Made by a program: the position numbers and the translations under genes. Positions 8,705 to 18,831 of a stretch of 64,000 nucleotides of DNA are shown here, piece after piece. The stretch is from assembly GCA_964418745.1 (NCBI GenBank), contig CAYQMX010000030.1:1-64000 (forward strand), read 5' to 3'. Position 1 is the stretch's first letter; every line of letters begins with the position of its first letter. The stretch is from Scleromatobacter sp964418745 (GTDB lineage: Bacteria; Pseudomonadota; Gammaproteobacteria; Burkholderiales; Burkholderiaceae_C). Under the pieces are notes generated by a model. It saw only the letters and a program-made list of their open reading frames with translations, had not been told where the DNA came from and did not search any database.

Positions 8705-10249
8705 TCAGCGCTTGGTCGACGGACCCTTGTTGGACGAAGTCAGCGCGGGGCGCTGGCCGCCGCCGGCCGGACGGCCACCGCCGCCGCCGCCGGCGGGACG
8801 GCCACCGCCGTTGCCACCGCCGCCGCCGGCCGGACGCGCGCCGCCGTGGCCGGCGTGGGCCGGCTTGGCACCGCTGTGCGAGCCCGACGGGCCCTGCGGA
8901 CGCGCCGCCGGACGGCCGCCCGGGCTGCCGCCCGGACGCGCCGGTGCGCGGCCGCGATCGCCGCCACCGCCACCGCCACCGCCACCGTTGCCATTGCGGT
9001 CGCCACTGCGCGCGTGACCGCCGCCGTTGCCGCGCCCGCCCGAGGACGGGCCGCGCACGCCGATCGACGTGCGACCGAGCACGATGGGCTCGGCGCGCTC
9101 GCTGGGATCGGGCTCGAAGCCGGGCACGACCTCGCGCGGGATCGGGCGCTTGATCAGCTTCTCGATCTCCTTGAGGAAGATGTCCTCGTCCACGCACACC
9201 AGCGACACGGCCTTGCCCTGCGCGCCGGCACGGCCGGTGCGGCCGATGCGGTGCACGTAGTCTTCCGGCACGTTGGGCAGCTCGAAGTTGACGACGTGCG
9301 GCAGCTGGTCGATGTCGATGCCGCGCGCGGCGATGTCGGTGGCCACCAGCACCTGCAGCGAGCCGGCCTTGAACTCGGCCAGCGCGCGGGTGCGCGCCGT
9401 CTGGCTCTTGTTGCCGTGGATCGCCATCGCGGTGATGTCGTTCTCGTTGAGGTATTCGGCCAGGCGGTTGGCACCGTGCTTCATGCGCGTGAACACGAGC
9501 ACCTGGTGCCAGTCGCCCGACTTGATCAGGTGCGACAGCAACTGCTTCTTGCGATCGCGCGAGACCGGGTGGACGGCTTGCTCGATCATCTCGTTGGTCT
9601 GGTTGCGGCGCGCGACCTCGATCAGGCCCGGCTTGTTCAGCAGGCGGTCGGCGAGCTGCTTGATCTCGTCGCTGAAGGTGGCCGAGAACAGCAGGCTCTG
9701 CTTCTTGGCCGGCAGCACCGCGAGCACCTTCTTGATGTCGTGGATGAAGCCCATGTCGAGCATGCGGTCGGCTTCGTCGAGCACGAAGATCTCGACGTGG
9801 GACAGGTCCACCGCGCGCTGCTGGTGCAGGTCGAGCAGGCGGCCGGGCGTAGCAACGAGGATGTCGACGCCCTTGTGCAGGCGGTTGATCTGCGGCTGCA
9901 TGCCGACGCCGCCGAAGATGACCATGCTGGTCAGCGGCACGTGCTTGCCGTAGGTGCGCACGCTTTCCTCGACCTGGGCGGCGAGTTCGCGCGTGGGGGT
10001 GAGGATGAGGGCGCGCACCGGGATCTTGCCCCGAGCATCCTTCTTCGGGCCGCCTTCGAGCAGGCGGTGCAGCATCGGCAGCACGAAGCCGGCGGTCTTG
10101 CCGGTGCCGGTCTGGGCGCCGGCGAGCAGGTCGCCGCCCTGGAGGACGACGGGGATGGCCTGCAACTGGATCGGGGTCGGGGTCGTGTAGCCGTACTCGT
10201 GCACTGCACGCAGGAGCGGCTCGGCGAGGCCGAGTTCGTCAAAGTTCAT
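8705..10249 (-). CDS. rhlE: DEAD-box ATP-dependent RNA helicase RhlE
   Basis: 514-residue RNA helicase. All core motifs are present in order: Q motif (TPIQLQAIP), motif I AQTGTGKT, PTRELA, TPGR, DEAD in VLDEADRMLD, SAT in FSATFSD, ATDIAARGID and HRIGRTGR. After about residue 385 comes a long low-complexity tail of Gly, Arg, Pro and His (runs of GGGGG, repeated RPAGGGG), the RNA-binding type of extension known in RhlE proteins. Known family roles are ribosome assembly and RNA remodelling. It is divergent from murJ, with a 291-bp shared upstream region, and ends at a clear terminator. Confidence 0.96.
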   Translation of the reverse strand: MNFDELGLAEPLLRAVHEYGYTTPTPIQLQAIPVVLQGGDLLAGAQTGTGKTAGFVLPMLHRLLEGGPKKDARGKIPVRALILTPTRELAAQVEESVRTYGKHVPLTSMVIFGGVGMQPQINRLHKGVDILVATPGRLLDLHQQRAVDLSHVEIFVLDEADRMLDMGFIHDIKKVLAVLPAKKQSLLFSATFSDEIKQLADRLLNKPGLIEVARRNQTNEMIEQAVHPVSRDRKKQLLSHLIKSGDWHQVLVFTRMKHGANRLAEYLNENDITAMAIHGNKSQTARTRALAEFKAGSLQVLVATDIAARGIDIDQLPHVVNFELPNVPEDYVHRIGRTGRAGAQGKAVSLVCVDEDIFLKEIEKLIKRPIPREVVPGFEPDPSERAEPIVLGRTSIGVRGPSSGGRGNGGGHARSGDRNGNGGGGGGGGGDRGRAPARPGGSPGGRPAARPQGPSGSHSGAKPAHAGHGGARPAGGGGGNGGGRPAGGGGGGRPAGGGQRPALTSSNKGPSTKR

Positions 10250-10485
10250 GTGGTTTTTTCAGTCCCGGATCGTGCCGGGAAATCGCGGATCGGCCTGCTG
10301 CGCCGCGCAGTGATGCGGGCACCAGTCGTGAAGGCAGATTGCTGGGGGATGCGTCGAGGATCGACGGCCACTCGCTGGACTGGAGCTTGGAGCGGATCGC
10401 CGCATTGTACCGGCATGCACCAGTTCGATTCCCGGAAAAGCGGGGTAACCCCGATTTCCCACGTTTGTCTGCCGGCACCGCTTCC

Positions 10486-10491
10486 TATAAT
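10486..10491 (+). promoter_or_regulatory. -10 box upstream of murJ
   Basis: Consensus TATAAT, 50 bases before the murJ ATG, in the rhlE-murJ divergent region. A -35 match is weak (TTGTCT at 10465-10470 with a short spacer). Confidence 0.5.
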
Positions 10492-10540
10492 CCGCGCCCA
10501 GACCCTCAGATCCGGCCCGGTCCAAGCCCGGCGGCCCCCG

Positions 10541-12103
<1,563 letters not shown>

Positions 12104-12124
12104 AACACGGCGCCGCGCCGGGTC

Positions 12125-12130
12125 TACACT
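12125..12130 (+). promoter_or_regulatory. -10 box of the SirB1-family gene, predicted leaderless
   Basis: TACACT ends seven bases before the ATG at 12138; no Shine-Dalgarno sequence fits between. Spacing-based inference. Confidence 0.45.
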
Positions 12131-12137
12131 CGGGCGC

Positions 12138-13007
12138 ATGGCCCCGGTCCCGAGTCCCGTCCCCCGCTTCAGCGTGCCCAGCGCGCTGGAGTACTTCGAC
12201 GCGCTGGTGGCCGACGACGACCAGTTCCCGCTGCTGGAGGCGGCCATCGCGATCGCCCAGGACGAGGCGCCCGGCCTGGACGTCCAGGCGGTGCTGGCCG
12301 ACGTCGACGCGCTGGCGCTGCGCCTGCAGGGCCGGCTGGCGCCCGACGCCCCGCTGGTGCACCGGCTGCGCTGCCTGAACCGCTACTTCTTCGAGGAACT
12401 GGGGTTCGCGGGCAACGTCAACGACTACCACGACCCGGCCAACAGCTACGTGCAGCACGTGCTGGCGCGCCGGCGCGGCATTCCCATCACGCTGGCGCTT
12501 CTGTACATGGAGATCGCCGGCCACGTCGGCCTGCACGCCGAGGGCGTGTCGTTTCCCGGCCACTTCCTGGTCAAGCTGCGGCTGCCGCAGGGCGAGGTGG
12601 TCATCGACCCGTTCACCGGCCAGTCGCTGTCGCGCGCCGACCTCGAGGAACGGCTCGACCTGGTGCGCCAGGCCAGCGCGATGCGCGACGCCTTCGACGT
12701 GCCGCTGGGCCTGTTCCTGCAGGCCGCCAGCCCGCGCGACATCATCGGCCGCATGCTGCGCAACCTGCAGCAGATCCATCGCGGGCGCGGCGACGCGCCG
12801 CGCCTGCTCGCGGTGCTCGACCGCCAGGTGGTGCTGGAGCCGACCGACTGGGACACCTACCGCCTGCGCGGCGACGTGCTCGACGGCCTGGGCCGCGCCG
12901 AGGAGGCCGCCTACGACTGGGGCCTGTACCTGGAGCACACGCCGGACGCCGCCGACGGCGACGCGCTGCGCCGCCGCATCCTGGCGGTGCGCTCCCAACG
13001 CCACTGA
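12138..13007 (+). CDS. SirB1-family protein (transglutaminase-like, TPR tail)
   Basis: 289-residue cytosolic protein of the SirB1 family. The N-terminal half carries the transglutaminase-like core with conserved segments NRYFFEELGFAGNVNDYHDPANSY, RRGIPITLALLYMEIA and GVSFPGHFLVKL. The last 70 or so residues (LLAVLDRQVVLEPTDWDTYRLRGDVLDGLGR) are TPR-like. The family is widespread in proteobacteria, often near prmC and prfA, and its biochemical role is not settled. Position between murJ and a permease gives no further clue. Confidence 0.9.
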   Translation: MAPVPSPVPRFSVPSALEYFDALVADDDQFPLLEAAIAIAQDEAPGLDVQAVLADVDALALRLQGRLAPDAPLVHRLRCLNRYFFEELGFAGNVNDYHDPANSYVQHVLARRRGIPITLALLYMEIAGHVGLHAEGVSFPGHFLVKLRLPQGEVVIDPFTGQSLSRADLEERLDLVRQASAMRDAFDVPLGLFLQAASPRDIIGRMLRNLQQIHRGRGDAPRLLAVLDRQVVLEPTDWDTYRLRGDVLDGLGRAEEAAYDWGLYLEHTPDAADGDALRRRILAVRSQRH

Positions 13008-13165
13008 CGCAGGAGCGACCGGTCCGCGCCGCCCTACAATGCGCGGTTGCGCCTCGCCAGGGCCGGTCCGGTTCCTCGCCGCGGCCGCCACCGGCCGGCA
13101 ACGGCGCCCGGTGACGGCTGCCGGCCCAGCAACGCCGCTCGACAACCCGGCCTCCGCCTTTCGAC

Positions 13166-14221
13166 ATGACCCTGACTTCCGCACAGCAACGCGCCCTGAC
13201 CTGGCTTGCCCTGGCCGTGGGCGCGGCGCTGGCGCTGTGGGTGCTCGGCGCAGCGCTCACCCCCGTGCTCCTCGCGCTCGTCTTCGCCTACCTGCTGTGG
13301 CCGCTGGTGCGCCTGCTCGAGCGCCGGCGCCTGCCGCGCGCGCTCGCCGCCACCCTCACGATCCTGGTCGCGATGCTGGCCGCCACGGTGCTGATGCTGC
13401 TGCTGGTGCCCATCGTCACCACCGTGCTGCCGCAGCTGCGCTCGCAGTGGCCGGGCGTGCTGGACAAGTTCAACAACGTCATCGCGCCGCAGCTGAAGAC
13501 CTTCGGCGTCGACCTCGACACCGACACCGTCAAGGCCTGGATCCTGAAATCCTTCGACGGCAACATGGAGCAGTGGGGCCAGAAGCTGCTCAGTTCGGCG
13601 CGCATCGGCGGCAGCTGGCTGGTCACCGTCGTCGGCCTGCTGGTGCTCGTGCCGGTGCTGGTGTTCTACCTGCTGGTCGACGCCGAGTCGGTGACCGCCG
13701 GCGCCTGGGCCCTGGTGCCCGCGAAGTCCCGCGACGGCCTGGCCCGCTTCCTGCGCGAGTGCGACACCATGCTGCGCCAGTACCTGAAGGGCCAGCTCGC
13801 GGTGATGGGCGCGATGGCGCTGATCTACCCGCTGGGGCTGATGCTCACCGGCCTGAACCTGGCCTGGCCGATCGGCGTGTTCACCGGCCTGGCCGTGTTC
13901 ATTCCCTACCTGGGCTACACCACCGGGCTGGTGCTCGCGCTGATGTCGGCGGCGATCCAGTTCACCGGCTGGCACGGCGTGGCCGCGGTGGGCGTGGTCT
14001 ACGCGGTCGGCCAGGTGCTGGAGAGCTTCGTGCTGACGCCGCGCCTGGTGGGCGGGCGCATCGGCCTGAGCCCACTGGCCGTCATCCTGGCGCTGCTCGC
14101 CTTCGGCGACGTGTTCGGCTTCGTCGGCGTGCTGGTGGCGCTGCCGGCGAGCGCGCTGCTGGTCGTCGCCTTGCGCCACGCGCTGCGCGCCTACCGGGCG
14201 AGCGCGTTCTACCGAACATGA
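13166..14221 (+). CDS. AI-2E/PerM-family membrane transporter
   Basis: 351-residue integral membrane protein of the AI-2E exporter-like family (PerM/YdiK/TqsA group). It has two N-terminal helices, a large soluble domain (about residues 75-150), then helix pairs and the family block GVFTGLAVFIPYLGYTTGLVLAL, ending with conserved LESFVLTPRLVGGRIGLSPLAVILALL. The transported substrate cannot be inferred. The TGA overlaps the hda ATG (ATGA at 14218-14221), so the two are translationally coupled. A TACAAT at 13035-13040 may be the promoter of this five-gene run. Confidence 0.9.
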   Translation: MTLTSAQQRALTWLALAVGAALALWVLGAALTPVLLALVFAYLLWPLVRLLERRRLPRALAATLTILVAMLAATVLMLLLVPIVTTVLPQLRSQWPGVLDKFNNVIAPQLKTFGVDLDTDTVKAWILKSFDGNMEQWGQKLLSSARIGGSWLVTVVGLLVLVPVLVFYLLVDAESVTAGAWALVPAKSRDGLARFLRECDTMLRQYLKGQLAVMGAMALIYPLGLMLTGLNLAWPIGVFTGLAVFIPYLGYTTGLVLALMSAAIQFTGWHGVAAVGVVYAVGQVLESFVLTPRLVGGRIGLSPLAVILALLAFGDVFGFVGVLVALPASALLVVALRHALRAYRASAFYRT

Positions 14222-14946
14222 AACAACTGATCCTCGATCTCGCCTGGGATCCCCTGCCGCCGTTCGCCGGCTTCCTGCCGGGCGACAACGCCGCAGTCGT
14301 CGCGCAGTTGCGCGAGCAGGCCTGGCCCGGCGCGCCGGTCTACCTGTGGGGTCCGGCCGGCAGCGGCAAGACGCAGCTGCTGCGCGAGCTGCAGGCGCGC
14401 GCGCTGGGCGCCGGCCGCGCGGTGCAGTGGTTCGACGCCGCCACGCCCACGCCGTGGGTGCTGGCCGACGACGCCGCGCTGGTGCTGCTCGACGGCGTCG
14501 ACCAGTTCGACGCCGACCGGCAGCACGCCGCGTTCACGCTGTTCGTCGAGGCCGCCAGCCGCGTCGGCGCCGGGCCGGCGCTGTCCGGGCCGCCGGCCGC
14601 CGGGGCCCGCCTCGGCGTGCAGTTCGCCGCGTCCGGCCGCCTGCCGCCGGTGGACCTGCAGGTGCGCGAGGACCTGCGCACCCGCCTCGGCTGGGGGCCG
14701 GTGCATGCCGTGCGCCCGCTGGCCGAGGCCGACACCCGCGACGCCCTGCACCAGGAGGCGCGCCGGCGCGGACTCGTGCTGGGCGACGAAGTGCTCGACT
14801 ACATCCTGGCGCGCTTCGCCCGCGACCTGAAGAGCCTGATGCACCTGCTGCATCGCCTCGACGGCTTCGCGCTGGCCGAGAAGCGCGCCGTCACCGTGCC
14901 GCTGCTCAAGCGCATGCTCAACGAAGAACAATCGACCGCCGAATGA
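14218..14946 (+). CDS. hda: DnaA regulatory inactivator Hda
   Basis: 242-residue AAA+ protein related to DnaA domain III but lacking the DnaA DNA-binding domain. It starts MKQLILDLAWDPLPPFAGFLPG, with a near-N-terminal hydrophobic motif for binding the sliding clamp. A Walker A motif GPAGSGKTQLL lies at about residues 44-54, a Walker B-like LVLLDGVDQF and a sensor/arginine-finger region RFARDLKSLMHLL. Known function: with clamp-bound DNA it stimulates ATP hydrolysis by DnaA and so limits initiation. It overlaps genes on both sides by ATGA junctions, placing it mid-operon. Confidence 0.93.
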   Translation: MKQLILDLAWDPLPPFAGFLPGDNAAVVAQLREQAWPGAPVYLWGPAGSGKTQLLRELQARALGAGRAVQWFDAATPTPWVLADDAALVLLDGVDQFDADRQHAAFTLFVEAASRVGAGPALSGPPAAGARLGVQFAASGRLPPVDLQVREDLRTRLGWGPVHAVRPLAEADTRDALHQEARRRGLVLGDEVLDYILARFARDLKSLMHLLHRLDGFALAEKRAVTVPLLKRMLNEEQSTAE

Positions 14947-15620
14947 CCGCCCGCGACCTCACCCTGTTCGACCTCGACGGCACCCTGATCCCCGGCGACT
15001 CCGACCATGCCTTCGGCGAGTTCATGGTGCGCATCGGCTGGGCCGACGGCGACGCCTGGCGGCGCCGCAACGACGAGTTCTACGCCACCTACGTGGCCGG
15101 TGCGCTCGACGTCCATGCCTACGTCGACTTCGCCACCTCCGTCTGGCGCAGCCGCACGCCGCAGGAGCAGGCCGACGTGCACGCGCGCTTCATGCGCGAG
15201 GTGATCGCGCCCATGCTCACGCCGCAGGCGCAGGCGCTCGTGCGCCAGCACCAGGCCGACGGCGACCTGGTGGCCATCGTCACCGCCACCAACGAATTCG
15301 TCACCCGACCGATCGCCCAGGCGTTCGGCGTGCCCGAGCTGCTCGCGATCGAGCTCGAGCGCGACGGCGCCGGCGCCGTGACCGGCGCCATCAAGGGCGT
15401 GCCGACGTACCAGCACGGCAAGGTCACGCGGGTCGAGCAATGGCTCGCCGCGCGACGGGCCGGCTGGGACGACTTCGATCGCATCAGCGTTTACAGTGAC
15501 TCCATCAACGACCTGCCCCTCATGGAGCGGGCCACCGACCCTGTCGCGACCAATCCGTCGGCCGCGCTGGAAGCCGTGGCCGCCGAGCGTGGCTGGCGAT
15601 TCCTGAGGCTTTTCGAATGA
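14943..15620 (+). CDS. HAD-superfamily hydrolase (SerB-like, HAD-IB)
   Basis: 225-residue phosphatase of the HAD-IB type. The nucleophile motif is FDLDGTLIPGDSD at the N-terminus, motif II is VTATNEFVT, and motif IV is YSDSINDLPLM; the cap domain lies between the first and second motifs. It resembles the phosphoserine-phosphatase-like proteins found next to hda and pcnB in Burkholderiales. The substrate is unknown; a phosphomonoester such as a small metabolite is likely. Start and stop both overlap neighbours by ATGA, so it is co-translated with hda and pcnB. Confidence 0.92.
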   Translation: MTARDLTLFDLDGTLIPGDSDHAFGEFMVRIGWADGDAWRRRNDEFYATYVAGALDVHAYVDFATSVWRSRTPQEQADVHARFMREVIAPMLTPQAQALVRQHQADGDLVAIVTATNEFVTRPIAQAFGVPELLAIELERDGAGAVTGAIKGVPTYQHGKVTRVEQWLAARRAGWDDFDRISVYSDSINDLPLMERATDPVATNPSAALEAVAAERGWRFLRLFE

Positions 15621-17494
15621 TTCGCAAATTCATCGACCGACTGCTGGGCAAGGCGCCGCCCGCCAACGCATTGCCCGACGGCGTGCCGCTCGGCCAGCGC
15701 TTGGAGTACGGCGTCGAGCAGCACCAGATCGACCCGAAGCTGGTGGCCGAACCCGCGGTGCGCGTCGTCAAGACGCTGCAGGACGCGGGCTACGAGGCCT
15801 ACATCGTCGGCGGCGCGGTGCGCGACCTGCTGGTGGGGCTGCGCCCGAAGGACTTCGACGTCGCCACCAACGCGACCCCGGAGCAGGTCAAGGCGCTGTT
15901 CCGCCGCGCCTTCATCGTCGGCCGGCGCTTCCGCCTCGTGCACGTGATCTACGGGCGCGGGCGCGAGCACGAGCAGATCGAGGTGTCCACCTTCCGCGCC
16001 TACCTGGACAACGCCGTCGACACCGCCAGCGTCAAGGGCAACGAGAAGACCTCGCGCAGCGAGCTCGATGGCAAGAGCCACGCCGTGGACGCCAGCGGCC
16101 GCGTGCTGCGCGACAACGTGTGGGGCCCGCAGATCGAGGACGCCGCGCGACGCGACTTCACCGTCAACGCGATGTACTACGACCCGCAGACGCAGACGGT
16201 TATCGACTACCACGGCGGCATCGCCGACTCGAAGGCGCGCCTGCTGCGCATGATCGGCGACCCCGAGACACGCTACCGCGAGGACCCGGTGCGCATCATC
16301 CGCGTGCTGCGCTTCGCGGCCAAGATGGGCTACAAGATCGAGGCCAGGTCCGAGGCACCGATCCGCACGATGAAGGCGTTGCTGGCCAACGTGCCGGCGT
16401 CGCGCCTGTTCGACGAGATGATCAAGCTGCTGCAGACGGGGCACTCGCTCGCCAGCCTCGAGGTGCTGAAGAAGTACGGCCTCGACCGCAAGACCTTCCC
16501 GATCCTGGACGCGCACTTCGAGGGCATCGCCAACAACCCGGCGCGCGAGGCCTTCGTCAACCGCGCGCTGGCCGATACCGACCGCCGCGTCAACGAAGGC
16601 AAGCCGGTGGCGCCCAGCTTCCTGATGGCCTGCATGTTCTGGCACGAGGTGTCGGCCCGCTGGCAGACCTTCCGCGACGACGGCGAGGCGCCGATGCCCG
16701 CGCTGCAGGCCGCCGTCGACGCCACGTTCGATGCCCGCATCGGCGACATCTCCGGCCGCGGCAAGCTGGCCGCCGACATGCGCGAGATCTGGCTCATGCA
16801 GCCGCGCTTCGACAAGCGCACCGGCAGCTCGCCCGCGGCGATGCTGGCGCAGGCGCGCTTCCGCGCCGCGTTCGACTTCATGCGCCTGCGCGCCGAGGCC
16901 GGCGAGCTCGACAAGGAGCTCGTCGCCTGGTGGGAAGACTATTCCCTGGCCGACGAGGACAAGCGCCGCGACCTGCTGGAGGTCGCGCGCAAGCAGGCCC
17001 AGTCGCGCCCGCGCGAGCCGCGGCCCGCGCCGCGCGACCCGCGCCCGCTCAAGTCCGCCGGCGAACTCGCCGCGGAGGCCGAACGCGCACCCGAGCCCGC
17101 CCCGCGCATCAGCGCCGCCAAGCAGCAGATGCTGCAACTGGCCGCCACCGCGCGCGCCGCGCTGGCCGACGGCGCCACCGACGCCGACCGCGCCGCGATG
17201 CGCGCGCTGTTCGACAACACCGAGCTGCCCTTCGGCACCGTGGGCCCCGACGCGCCGCCGCTGACCGCCACGCAGGAGCTGCTGCGCGAGTTCGCCGACC
17301 TGATGCTGGTGGCGATCGGCGACGACGCCACCGAGGCCGAGATCGCCAGCGCCCGCGCGCTCCTGAGCAAGGTCGAGAAGAAGGCCACCACCACGCGCCG
17401 CCGGCGCGGCGGCGGCGGTCGCCGCAAGGCGTCGGCCGGCCCGGCGTTCAAGGACGACGAGGATGACGACGACGCCGACGGCGCCGCCGACTAG
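15617..17494 (+). CDS. pcnB: Poly(A) polymerase I PcnB
   Basis: 625-residue nucleotidyltransferase that adds 3' poly(A) tails and promotes RNA decay. The head domain shows YIVGGAVRDLLVGLRPKDFDVATNA, the known class II signature with the catalytic DxD, followed by RRFRLVHVIYGR, ARRDFTVNAMYY and the RNA-binding RYREDPVRIIRVLRFAAKMGY. It is longer than typical PcnB: after about residue 460 there is an Arg/Pro-rich linker, an Ala-rich helical segment and a basic then acidic tail (RRRRGGGGRRK, DDEDDDDADG). Start overlaps the HAD gene; the 3' end overlaps folK by 32 bases. Confidence 0.94.
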   Translation: MIRKFIDRLLGKAPPANALPDGVPLGQRLEYGVEQHQIDPKLVAEPAVRVVKTLQDAGYEAYIVGGAVRDLLVGLRPKDFDVATNATPEQVKALFRRAFIVGRRFRLVHVIYGRGREHEQIEVSTFRAYLDNAVDTASVKGNEKTSRSELDGKSHAVDASGRVLRDNVWGPQIEDAARRDFTVNAMYYDPQTQTVIDYHGGIADSKARLLRMIGDPETRYREDPVRIIRVLRFAAKMGYKIEARSEAPIRTMKALLANVPASRLFDEMIKLLQTGHSLASLEVLKKYGLDRKTFPILDAHFEGIANNPAREAFVNRALADTDRRVNEGKPVAPSFLMACMFWHEVSARWQTFRDDGEAPMPALQAAVDATFDARIGDISGRGKLAADMREIWLMQPRFDKRTGSSPAAMLAQARFRAAFDFMRLRAEAGELDKELVAWWEDYSLADEDKRRDLLEVARKQAQSRPREPRPAPRDPRPLKSAGELAAEAERAPEPAPRISAAKQQMLQLAATARAALADGATDADRAAMRALFDNTELPFGTVGPDAPPLTATQELLREFADLMLVAIGDDATEAEIASARALLSKVEKKATTTRRRRGGGGRRKASAGPAFKDDEDDDDADGAAD

Positions 17495-18011
17495 TCCGGG
17501 CGCCGGCGCCACGGTCTTCGTCGGGCTGGGCGCCAACCTCGGCGACGCGCGCGCCACCCTGCGCGCGGCGCTGGCCGAACTGCAGGCGCTGGCCGAGCCG
17601 GGCAGCTTCCAGGCGTCCTCGGCCTGGGCCAGCACCCCGGTCGATTCGAGCGGCCCCGACTACGTCAACGCGGTCGCCCGGCTGCGCACCGGCCTCGCGC
17701 CGCACGCGCTGCTCGACGCGCTGCAGGCCATCGAGCAGCGCTTCGGCCGCGAGCGCCCGTACCGCAACGCGCCGCGCACGCTCGATCTCGACCTCCTGCT
17801 GTTCGGCGTCGAGGGCGACGCCGGCGGCGCGTTGCTGGCGGACGCCCGCCTGGAGGTGCCGCACCCGCGCGCGGCGCAGCGCACGTTCGTGCTGGAGCCG
17901 CTGGCCGAACTGTGGCCGCAGGGCAGCATTCCCGGCGCCGGGCGCGTGGCCGAGCTCCTGCTGCGCGCGCGCGCCGATCCGGCGCAGCGGGTGCATCGCC
18001 TGGACGCCTGA
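17463..18011 (+). CDS. folK: HPPK, folate pathway pyrophosphokinase
   Basis: 182-residue 6-hydroxymethyl-7,8-dihydropterin pyrophosphokinase, which transfers pyrophosphate from ATP to the pterin in folate synthesis. The N-terminus FVGLGANLGDARATL and the family signature RNAPRTLDLDLLLFG are both present, as is the closing HPRAAQRTFVLEPLAEL. The ATG lies inside the 3' end of pcnB, in another frame, with 32 bases shared. A downstream start at 17514 or so would remove the beginning of the first strand, so the overlap is probably real. pcnB-folK adjacency is also known from E. coli. Confidence 0.94.
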   Translation: MTTTPTAPPTSPGAGATVFVGLGANLGDARATLRAALAELQALAEPGSFQASSAWASTPVDSSGPDYVNAVARLRTGLAPHALLDALQAIEQRFGRERPYRNAPRTLDLDLLLFGVEGDAGGALLADARLEVPHPRAAQRTFVLEPLAELWPQGSIPGAGRVAELLLRARADPAQRVHRLDA

Positions 18012-18046
18012 AATCGGCGTCGCGCCGGCGCAAATACCGGCGCCAT

Positions 18047-18064
18047 GTGTCGGTTTCGTGACAG
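18047..18064 (-). promoter_or_regulatory. Candidate PhoB (Pho) box upstream of the DUF47-pit operon
   Basis: On the minus strand the sequence reads CTGTCACGAAACCGACAC, two 7-bp direct repeats separated by four bases, matching 12 of 14 half-site positions of CTGTCAC. It sits seven bases before a TACAAT -10 box (18072-18077), where a -35 would be. It is in reverse orientation relative to the genes. Confidence 0.35.
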
Positions 18065-18071
18065 TGCCTCG

Positions 18072-18077
18072 TACAAT
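18072..18077 (+). promoter_or_regulatory. -10 box of the DUF47-pit operon
   Basis: TACAAT about 100 bases before the DUF47 ATG, without a good -35 hexamer, which would suit an activator-dependent promoter. Confidence 0.4.
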
Positions 18078-18176
18078 GCGCCGGGCAATGATCCGGACGG
18101 GCTACGTCCGCCGCGTCTCCGACGCCACCAGACGGCCGTTTCCAGGCCGCACCAGAACTCCAAGAGGAATCAGACC

Positions 18177-18824
18177 ATGTGGTTGCGCAAGCTGCTGCCG
18201 CGCGAGGGTAATTTTTTCGAGCTGTTCGATCAGCACGCGGCGCGCATTTCCGAAGGTGCGCGTGCCTTCATGTCGATGATCCGCAACTACAACGACCTGC
18301 CGCTGCGCGAGAAGCACGCCTCGGAGGTCGACGTGGCCGAGCGGGCCGCCGACAAGGTGACCGCCGAAGTCCATCGCCTGCTGCATCGCACCTTCATCAC
18401 GCCGATCGACGGCGAGCAGATCCGCAGCCTGATCAACTCGATGGACGACATCATCGACCTGCTGCAGGACACCAGCGAAGTGATGTCGCTGTACGACGTG
18501 CAGCGCGTCAGCGAGGACGTGCTGCGCCTGTGCGAGATCTCGGTGCGCTGCTGCGACCGCGTGCAGCACGTCGTCAGCCTGCTGCCGCAGCTGCGCCAGC
18601 CCGAGGTGGCCGAGGCCGCGCTCAAGACCTGCGAGGAGATCGACCGCCTCGAGTCCGACGCCGACCGCGTGATGCGCGCGGCCATGTCGCGCCTGTTCCG
18701 CGACGAGATCGACACCCGCGAGCTGATCAAGCTCAAGGCGATCTACGAGCACCTGGAGACGATCTCCGACCGCTGCGAGGACGTCGCCAACATCGTCGAA
18801 GGCATCATCCTCGAGAACAGCTAG
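18177..18824 (+). CDS. DUF47 family PhoU-like protein, Pit accessory
   Basis: 215-residue all-helical protein of the DUF47/PhoU-like family. Conserved blocks include FFELFDQHAARISEGA, the helical SEVDVAERAADKVTAEVHRLLHRTFITPIDGEQI and DRCEDVANIVEGIILENS at the C-terminus. In other bacteria DUF47 genes pair with Pit transporters and modulate low-affinity phosphate uptake. The same pairing is seen here, with only seven bases to the pit ATG. An AGAGGA Shine-Dalgarno sequence lies eight to ten bases before the ATG. Cytosolic, membrane-associated through Pit. Confidence 0.93.
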   Translation: MWLRKLLPREGNFFELFDQHAARISEGARAFMSMIRNYNDLPLREKHASEVDVAERAADKVTAEVHRLLHRTFITPIDGEQIRSLINSMDDIIDLLQDTSEVMSLYDVQRVSEDVLRLCEISVRCCDRVQHVVSLLPQLRQPEVAEAALKTCEEIDRLESDADRVMRAAMSRLFRDEIDTRELIKLKAIYEHLETISDRCEDVANIVEGIILENS

Positions 18825-18831
18825 AACCAAG

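Noticed and set aside
10420..10445. T-loop-like sequence (GTTCGATTCCC) suggesting a tRNA
   Set aside because: The flanking bases do not form a T stem and no acceptor, D or anticodon arm can be drawn.
13035..13041. TACAAT directly before an ATG, another leaderless candidate
   Set aside because: The ATG there opens a frame with no conserved product; the real AI-2E permease start is at 13166, so the box is more likely an ordinary promoter.
15491..17635. Minus-strand open frame of 714 codons
   Set aside because: Antisense to pcnB, without domain signatures; long because high GC suppresses stop codons.
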